NCBI GenBank assembly: GCA_033980235.1
Contig: CM067065.1
Span: forward strand, 23,077,337-23,141,336
Source: Diadema setosum
Lineage: Eukaryota; Echinodermata; Echinoidea; Diadematoida; Diadematidae
Direction of reading: 5' to 3'
Length of the DNA stretch: 64,000 bases
A model generated the notes under the pieces. The model searched no databases. It saw only the letters and a list, made by a program, of their open reading frames with translations, and was not told where the DNA came from. Shown here in pieces: positions 56,765-64,000 of this stretch (the stretch's first letter is position 1; the number at the start of each line of letters is the position of its first letter). The position numbers and the translations under genes were made by a program.

Positions 56765-57040
56765 TTGGGTGCTGCGTTCTTCCCACCTCCCTGGTCCAAG
56801 CCCTCTGTTTGGAAAGTTCAGAAAGTAAAGAAAGTTGATTATTTGGAGGTTCGTGAGAGGAGAAGGAAATCAATTACATCCGCATTGGATCATGTTGGTT
56901 ACAAAGAAACATTTATTGTCTTTACCTCAACAGAACAAAACCCAGACTGCCCTCACCAAGGGATTTCCTATGGTCCTAATATTCAAGGACCAATCTTTAC
57001 AACAGTCACCCCGTGGGAACAGTTGCTCTCAATTTCTGTA
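56765..57040 (+). pseudogene. Open reading frame remnant of unknown origin, cut by a MITE
   Basis: About 92 codons open on the plus strand, including KKVDYLEVRERRRKSITSA, KETFIVFTSTEQNPDCPH and GPIFTTVTPWEQLL, with protein-like composition. The frame runs into the TA-flanked element at 57041. I do not recognise a family; it could be a transposon ORF fragment or chance. Confidence 0.25.
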
Positions 57041-57536
57041 CACTGTAAATCTAACACCGATCAAACTTCAATAAAGGACCACACCCACAGGTGTTAAAAA
57101 TGCACTGTGATGGTGTTGAAAAGTGTTCACCTGACACTTCGTGGTGTTAATTTGACACTGTACCTGGTGTTATTTTGACACTCTACTGGTGTTAATTCAA
57201 AAATGACACCACATGGTGTTGATTTGATATTTACTGGTGTTAATATCAATGGTTTAACACCCGTCCAGCTTCAATAAGGGACCACACCAGCTGGTGTTAC
57301 TTTGGTGTAAATTTATTTTCACATTTTTTTCAAAAATGTAGTATTTTAATGTAAAATTCTTGATCGTCTTGTTTAAATTAAAAATCTACAAGAAGTGCAG
57401 TTACTAAGAAACTCTTCAAAAAACAGCTTAAAATTTGGAAATGACACCCGTAGGTGTTAATTTAACACCATAAATGAGCACCGAAAATTTAACACCAGCT
57501 TGGTGTTCACTATTTAACACCGGACTTTTTGCAGTG
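57041..57536 (+). mobile_element. TA-flanked (mariner-like) MITE with GGTGTTAA words
   Basis: CACTGTAAATCTAACACC at the left and, inverted, CACTGCAAAAAGTCCGGTGT at the right, TA on both sides. The interior repeats GGTGTTAATTTGACAC-like words, and CTTCAATAA then GGACCACACC occurs twice. Confidence 0.7.
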
Positions 57537-58037
57537 TATGTCCTTAACTTTTAAAGGGACTGTACAGTACTGGTTGACATGGTTGAGGTAGGGATTCATG
57601 TTTTGAACATTCCTAAGTGAGATAATGAAAAGCCTCTTATGAAATATGAAAGAGCATGTGATTTTAAAAACTGTTATGAAGGTTTATAGTGACCTCGTCT
57701 ACAGCCACTATGTCTATTTTCCAATTGGTCTACTGGCATATCGTCTATTACCGATTCGTCTAATACCCATTTGGTCTACAACTCGTTTTGTCCAGTACCC
57801 CGTGTCTAATAGTCACTTTGCCCACTACCCATACTGTCTAATACCCAACTCGTCTAAGGAGCATTTCGTCTACAAAACAATTGATCTAATAGCCAAATCG
57901 TCTACACTCACAATGTCTATTTGCCATGTCGTCTAATATCTATTTTGTCTACTACTAGTTAGTCTACTCCCACCTCGTCTACAAGTCATTTAGTCTACAT
58001 TCACTTTGTCTAGTTATCATATCGTCCAACCCTTAGT

Positions 58038-58235
58038 TTGTCCATACCCAATATGATCTACTCCCAACTCGTCTACTCCCAATTGGTCTACTCTCAACTG
58101 GTCTACTCTCAACTGGTCTACTACCAACTGGTCTACTCCCAACTGGTCTACTCCCAATTGGTCTACTCCCAATTGGTCTACTCCCAACTTGTCTACTCCC
58201 AATTGGTCTATACTCGTCTATACCCAATTGGTGTA
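58038..58235 (+). repeat. Near-perfect 15-bp tandem array
   Basis: About 13 consecutive GTCTACTCCCAACTG units differing at one to three positions; the most regular section of the left arm of the foldback element. Confidence 0.92.
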
Positions 58236-59296
58236 CTCCCAACTGATATAGTTTTACTCTCAACAATTTACCCAAACTGATCATTTCCATCTGGTCATGC
58301 TAATAATGAATATACCACTTTGTCTAGTGTCCAGTCCGTCTCACTGTCATGAACTATTTATTAAACCCTGCCCTTGATTAGCACAAAAATCAATATTACG
58401 TATTCTAGTTGTTAATTATTCCGCACATGCTGAATATAAAGACATACTAATCAATGGTGAGACATGACTATCCAGTCTATATTCTGGCCGTAAAATAACT
58501 AAATAATGATAAACTAGCTCATTTGCAATCCTCCATCACAAACGAATTGTCCGTCATACGAAACAGAATTACATTTCGACCGACCACCCCAGTCCACCCG
58601 TACCTCCGTGCGCATGCATGCAGCGATCTTGGCGGGATCCCGAATGAGGAATTATCGAGTACGAGTGTAATTTGATTTTCATTGCGTTCGGTACACTAGT
58701 GAAGGTACTAACGATCCGCGCGATGTGGGTCATTTTTACCATACTTATGATTGTGTATCAAAGTTGAATGGATGGAGTGTTGAAGTTTGGACATTATAAA
58801 TGCTTATTAAGGGTTCCTCGCGAAACGTGTATTGAGTACATTGCAGGCAAGTAAATTATTCATCTTAGTAGTAGCTATATATTGTACATGAATCATATTT
58901 TTGTGTATATGTTTCAACCTTTTTTGTGCATTTAACCGTTTACATACATCACTACGTGGCAGACAGAATAAAGAATACTGATAATGTACTTCTAATGTGT
59001 TCCTTTTCATCTTTACCTTACTTATGATTGTGTATCAAAGTTGAATGGATGGAGTGTTGAAGTTTGGACATATAAATGCTGCATGATTGCTTCTGATATA
59101 AATTACACATCCACCACACAAATAACACAGCAAGTTTTTCACACTGTGACATTATCTTTTTTTTCCTAAAAAATTGTCATAATTAGAACATAAAAATTTA
59201 AACCAAATGGGGCAGCAAGAGTGTTCAACCTACAGTATTTCACTGGGAAAAAAGAAACTGGATGAAGTAGACTTAAATAACAAAAAAAAACTATAA

Positions 59297-59545
59297 CTAG
59301 TAGTAGACCAGTTGGGAGTAGACTAGTTGGCAGTAGATGAGTTGGCAGTAGACGAGTTGGGTGTAGACCAGTTGGGTGTAGACTAGTTGGGAGTAGACGA
59401 GTTGGGAGTAGACCACTTGGGTGTAGACGAGTTGGGAGTAGACCAATTGGGAGTAGACGAGTTGGGAGTAGACCAATTGGGTGTAGACCATTTGGGATTA
59501 GACCAATTGGGAGTAGACCAGTTGGCAGTAGACTAGTTGGGAGTA
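59297..59545 (-). repeat. 15-bp tandem array, inverse arm
   Basis: About 16 AGTAGACCAGTTGGG-type units, the inverse of 58038-58235. Alternation of GAC and GGT at the variable positions is less regular than in the left arm. Confidence 0.9.
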
Positions 59546-59878
59546 GACTGACTGGTTATTAGACTAATTGACTATTAGACAATGAGTTGTAGACCAATTG
59601 GCTATTAGACAAAATGAGCTGTAGACTATTTTATTCATAGACCTTATGATTAATAGACGAAATGGTCAATAGACATAATGGGTGTTAGACGAAATGTGAC
59701 TTAGACAAATTGGACATTAGATAAAATGGCTAGTAGACGAAATGACAATTAGACTAATTGGCATATAGACAAAATGGTTGGTAGACGAGTTGGTAGTAGA
59801 CGAAGTGAGTTTAGACGAGATGGCATTACACTAGGTGGACAGTGGACAGGGTGGTTGTAGACGAGGTGCCAATTTACC

Positions 59879-60113
59879 GTTATGAATACTCGTTTATTCC
59901 AAGAACAATCATAGACTGGAACTCACTCCCATCAACGGTTTCTAACATCGCAAGCAAGGACTCTTTTAAAGCAGCAACCCTACAATACATCCAGGAGCAA
60001 AGCAACTAAACCCCACACTTCTCTCTCCGCGCAACTTTAACACCAGCGCACCCCCTGTCCGGTTGGCCCCTACTAAGGGGTGTTGGACAGTATATACGAA
60101 GAAGAAGAAGAAG
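59879..60113 (+). pseudogene. 5'-truncated LINE 3' end with (GAA)n tail
   Basis: It reads YEYSFIPRTIIDWNSLPSTV then SKDSFKAATLQYIQEQSN and stop, the extreme C terminus of a CR1/Jockey-type LINE protein, followed by about 100 bp of 3' UTR (GGGGTGTTGGACAGTATATA) and (GAA)n. It sits between the foldback element and the right half of a MITE. Confidence 0.8.
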
Positions 60114-60393
60114 AAGGATTCAATGTTTATTTGATGAAAATTGTTTTTCAAATGGCTGAGATATCCCAAAAAGTGTTAATAATAAAAGGCGACATGCCAC
60201 AACTTTATTAAGATCTCTTTGTTTCACCTTGTTTTTGGATATCTCAGCCATTACAAAACCGATTTTCATCGAATAAACTTTTGATACCCCTTAGAACTGC
60301 ATTTCCCCTTACATCTCATAGAGTGGTTTGAATATTTCGCAAAGTGTTAAAAGCTAAATCTACACCTCGACCAGTACTGTACACACCCTTTAA

Positions 60394-61055
60394 CGAACAT
60401 ATTTGTCTGTATCTTCCCAATTTACCTTTATTGTCTTTCCAACCATTCCAATGAGAGTCGTTGGTTAAATATCATTGTGATTTTCAACATAGCTTTTCAA
60501 AGCATGAAGAAATTTACTGACAATTTCGAGCGAACTTGATCAGTGTTTGTCTGATAGTGTGATAGAAGTACCAATAAAGATATGTTACACTTTTTAAAAT
60601 ACTTTGGGAGATACTAAAGCTCCAATCAAACGTTATGGCAACGCCACATGTTAAACTAACAATACTAAAGTTATCACTCAATCCTCCCTTTAGAATATTA
60701 TTTATATATGTATTTTTAAGAAGGTCAGATAATATGATATTATGACCGTAACTATTAACATGAAGATCCTATTGGAACATTCTTTCTCTAGCATAGAAAT
60801 AACAGACAATTCCAGGATTGATCAAAAATCACTTTATTTTCAAAATTCACACTATGAATTTCACCATCCGTTGCAATGAAATCAGAAAGTCTATGTGCAG
60901 TATTCAGGATCCAAGATTTAAATTTATTTTCATTTCCATCAAATAAACAGATAAATTATGTACAACGCATATGCCGAAGATATTTGTAATAACTGCAAAA
61001 TGTGATTTAACAAAGTACATATGAAAATGAGTAACAGACGAAGAAAACATAATTG

Positions 61056-61104
<49 letters not shown>

Positions 61105-62465
61105 CATAATACAAGTTAAGTAAGGATGGGTATTGACATGGAGGGTCCTTCTAAAAGCAAAACTTGTACGATATGGGACCCTCAGAATATACACATGACA
61201 GCGAAAAATTAATCATGCTATACAAACCGATATAAAACAAAATAGAACGAACCAATGTCAACTGACATGAAATCAAAATTGGGAAGGAAAAAAAGAAGAA
61301 AAAAAAAGAAAAGGAAATATCATATGTATTTCACTGAAGTCTCCTATATACAATGAACAAAAAACGTGAGATCATAATTTATTCCGAATATTATAGTACA
61401 GTCTTTGAAAAAAAAAGATCGTCCGTATGTTATACTCTGAAGAATAACGAACCTCAAAAAGTTCAAAGATACATTCCGGAAGTTATATGGTGGAATACTG
61501 TGGAAAAAATGTGGAAGAATCTATATTCTGTGCCGGGGGGGGGGGGGGGGGAGGGGGAGAGATACTGCACTTTTGAAAAAGAAAATAAAGGTATAGAATG
61601 TCAGGATACGTTGGATTGATTTGGGACATTTTAATGGGTATGTGAGGATGGGGATGGGGAATGAAGTACGATGGAGAGAGAGGCCAACATAGGGTTCTCA
61701 GTGTTCGTGGTTTTGTGAAAGGCATACCTACCAGTGGTTAATTGTACAAAAATAGCAGAAATAGTGATCTATATGGTTATTTTCATCATTATTATCTTCA
61801 TCATAATAATCATTATAACCAGGACAGTATGTAACATGAATTTCGTATTCATCGTATGAGTGTCTCTGTGTTTGTCTGTTGTTTGTCTGTCTATCTGTCG
61901 GTAAAGCATTCCTGCCCTGTATGAGCCACTCTCCCAAAAAGTGTGCAAAACTGCGATTTTCGTGTCACTAGCATGTTCATACAGTTTAAATCGATATAAT
62001 GTCTCTCAGAAATCATTGTGATTTAATAGTTCGAGAGGCTAGACCTGTAAGATGAATATCAATAAAGCTATTGGGACGTCCGGGACAATATCAGAAATAC
62101 GATCCGAAGCTTGATGTAACCCTATAAATATCCAATGTCGCCAAAAGGGATGTGCTTATATAGCAAGCGGTTACTCGTTAACATATCATTCAAATCAAAT
62201 CTTTTGTACCTCATTCAAATGCCTCTCAAGTGCCTGAATGGCAACTGATATTACCTAACAATATGATGTTTTGATATTTCTCTAAGAGATCATTTATATC
62301 ATGTCGCCAAATGGCAGTCAGATACGTCACCCTTTTTCAGACTCTTAAGAGAAAATAAAAGTAATGCATAATAGCAGTCTAATTCCATGTGTTATACAAA
62401 GTCAGCCTAATGCATACATGGAACCAAGACTTATTCATTGAATCTCTAGTTACAATATATATACA
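60394..62465. other. Intergenic or upstream gene B region, nothing assigned
   Basis: Contains (TA)n at 61058-61099 and a G run at 61535-61551. No domain-bearing ORF. Missing 5' exons of gene B could lie here or beyond. Confidence 0.45.
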
Positions 62466-62713
62466 TGAAGAGTTTGTTTGCAAAAAGCGATAAGTCCATA
62501 TTTGTCAAATGGAGATATTTGCGATTAAAGATCAAGAAAAATAAAGAGAATAATAAGAAATTTTTGCTTCTTTTGACCACAACTTCAAAAATATACCTTT
62601 ATATATAGTGACCAATATATCATTTAAGAGATATTATTTTGTACTTTATGACAGAGACCGTACTTCAAAATCTTCAAAAATGGAGTTATCGGTTTTTGCA
62701 AACAAACTCTTCA
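62466..62713 (+). mobile_element. GAAGAGTTTG MITE, copy 3
   Basis: Full-length, both inverted ends intact, flanked by TA-rich sequence. Head-to-tail neighbour of copy 4. Confidence 0.85.
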
Positions 62714-62725
62714 TATATATATATA

Positions 62726-62968
62726 TGAAGAGTTTGTTTGCAAAAACCGATGTCCATATTTGTCAAATGGAGATATTTGCGATTAAAGGTCAAGAAATAT
62801 AAAGAGAATAATAAGAAAATTTTTGCTTCTTTTGGCCATAACTTCAAAAATGTACTTTTATATGTAGTGACCAATATATCATTTAAAAGGTATTATTTTG
62901 TACTTTATGACAGAGACCGTACTTCAAAATCTTCAAAAATGGACTTATCGGTTTTTGCAAACAAACTC

Positions 62969-62972
<4 letters not shown>
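62726..62972 (+). mobile_element. GAAGAGTTTG MITE, copy 4
   Basis: Full-length, same orientation as copy 3, separated from it by 12 bp of TA repeat and followed by a 58-bp (TA)n. TA dinucleotides are the probable target. Confidence 0.85.

Positions 62973-63031
<59 letters not shown>
62973..63031 (+). repeat. (TA)n microsatellite
   Basis: About 29 TA units abutting the MITE copy 4. Confidence 0.95.
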
Positions 63032-63032
<1 letters not shown>

Positions 63033-63564
63033 TGTGCGTCGTGTGTCTTCAGCTACTGATGAACCCCTGGGTCGTCGCATCTTCTTTTTCCGAATCCTTG
63101 AAGCTACCTTAAAAGACGATTATATCATTTTCTGTGAATTTGTACTAAATCAACGCCTTTGCAGATGACTGCCCCCCCCCCCTTCTTTATCACAAGTGTG
63201 CACTGCAGCATTGACCATTTTTGTGAAATGTTTTGTTGTAACCTTCATTTAACACTTGGGTATTATTCTAGTTGGTTGATCTGAATGTCCACATTATTTT
63301 ATCTTATTATTTTTTTTTTCTAAGCAGGTGCATACCGGTATATGTTTTGCGGAAAGGGAAACGAGGGTATTTTGGCATTTCGGAAATTAATGTTGAAACA
63401 TCTCATGCACCTTTACTGAACTTAGTTTATTTTTCACAAACACTCACACACGCAAACACAATCAAAGATCTTGAACCGTCCAGGGGGTCAAGGAGGGCAA
63501 TCCGCGCAATCGACGTGGTAATACCCTGGCAACTCTCCTTTTCCATCTCTCACATCTTCCTTGT

Positions 63565-63765
63565 GCCATTATCTAGACACCCTATACAATTATTTGGTCT
63601 ATAGGTGTTCATCCTCTCGGTCTCGTGAGCCTCTTTTGCTTTATAGTGTCGGTCTCATGAGCCTTTAACAAGCGTAGTGCGGTCTCGTGGGCTTCGTTTG
63701 CATAGTGTCGGTCTTGTAAGCCTTTTTTGTGTAGTGTCGAACTCATGGGCTGTTAACTATGAATC
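63565..63765 (+). mobile_element. Solo arm of the CCCACGAGACCGACACTA foldback family
   Basis: GTCGGTCTCGTGAGCC-type units follow ACACCCTATACAATTA and CTATAGGTG, which also lie at the inner border of the left arm of 53564-55216 (inverse). Only one arm is present before the window ends, so it is a fragment or a solo arm. Confidence 0.75.
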
Positions 63766-64000
63766 AACCAAAATTTGGTGATGCTATGTTTTCACCACTG
63801 TAAATGTAGAATGCACAACACATTACTGTCCACTCCACAATTCAAATCAGTTTGCTTAATAATGGTTTGTATATGGGTGTTTCATTGGCATATATTACAC
63901 TCTAAGTGGCCATTGCAAGTTTTCACTTTTGTAAGAAATGTATCATAATCACAACTGAATGGGTTTAGATGTGACACAACATTAATGCCTCATTAATCAT

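Larger units (their letters stand above)
57681..59878 (+). mobile_element. Foldback (TU-like) transposon with 15-bp tandem repeats in its arms, 2.2 kb
   Basis: The left arm (57681 to about 58310) is an array built on GTCTACTCCCAACTG and looser variants. The right arm (about 59290-59878) is the same in reverse (AGTAGACCAGTTGGG). Ends are GGTTTATAGTGACCTCGTCT and GGTAAATTGGCACCTCGTCT. A perfect 8-bp direct repeat GTTATGAA flanks it (57673-57680, 59879-59886). Long inverted repeats with an outer domain of 15-bp tandem units and 8-bp duplications match the TU elements known from sea urchin. The loop is non-coding but holds a 65-bp sequence twice (58737, 59017). Apparent SQLVY-repeat ORFs are translations of the 15-bp array. 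Confidence 0.9.
57555..60389 (+). mobile_element. TTAA-flanked MITE, copy 4, split by two later insertions
   Basis: The left half (57555 to about 57668) and right half (about 60114-60389) match the two halves of 45046-45428; TTAA lies at 57551-57554 and 60390-60393. Between them lie a LINE 3' fragment and a foldback element. Confidence 0.88.

Noticed and set aside
58038..58235. CRISPR-like regular repeat array
   Set aside because: Units are contiguous with no spacers, the DNA is animal, and the inverse array at 59297 shows it is a transposon arm.
58038..58280. ORF of repeated SQLVY, and its counterpart at 59297-59491
   Set aside because: The repeat length is a multiple of three (15 bp), so it stays open in several frames on both strands; it is an arm of a foldback element, not a protein repeat.

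Overview
This is eukaryotic, AT-rich, repeat-dense genomic DNA from an animal: coding exons are short, bounded by GT/AG signals and separated by kilobase introns. The content points to an echinoderm, most likely a sea urchin. The reasons are an extracellular mosaic gene built from EGF, SRCR, F5/8C and MAM modules, a sialyltransferase, and several foldback (TU-like) transposons whose long inverted arms are built of short tandem repeats and which make 8-bp target duplications. The species call is an inference.

Two genes can be supported, both on the minus strand. Gene A (about 460-32091) appears complete. Eighteen exons join in frame through all 17 junctions and give about 1,079 residues: signal peptide, an unrecognised 60-residue cysteine-containing module, EGF, a divergent SRCR, F5/8 type C (two exons) and four MAM domains (three exons each), then a stop at 533-535 with an AATAAA about 70 nt further on. 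Every boundary between domains is phase 1, the signature of exon shuffling. It should be a secreted recognition or adhesion protein. Gene B (46566 to at least 51156, probably 55641) is the 3' part of an ST8Sia-type sialyltransferase. It has sialylmotif L in one exon, motifs S, III and VS in the last exon, and a probable stem exon upstream. Its transmembrane start was not found.

Layout: 0.5-32 kb is gene A. Its introns carry TTAA-flanked MITEs, LINE 3' remnants, a tRNA-derived SINE head, a 2.3-kb long inverted repeat (9970-12246), a PIF/Harbinger-like element (20782-21992) and two nested CpG-rich elements (27970-29955). 32-43 kb is intergenic with MITEs and retroposon tails. 43.1-46.4 kb is a very large palindrome inserted just downstream of gene B. 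46.5-55.6 kb is gene B, with a 2.1-kb transposon in one intron. 52.7-64 kb holds three more foldback-type elements (52789-53036, 53564-55216, 57681-59878), a solo arm of one of them (63565-63765) and tandem MITEs.

The most striking signal is the set of foldback elements. Each has its own short repeated word in its arms, two have perfect 8-bp target duplications, and their nested insertions allow the order of several transposition events to be read directly. The second is the unannotated N-terminal module of gene A.
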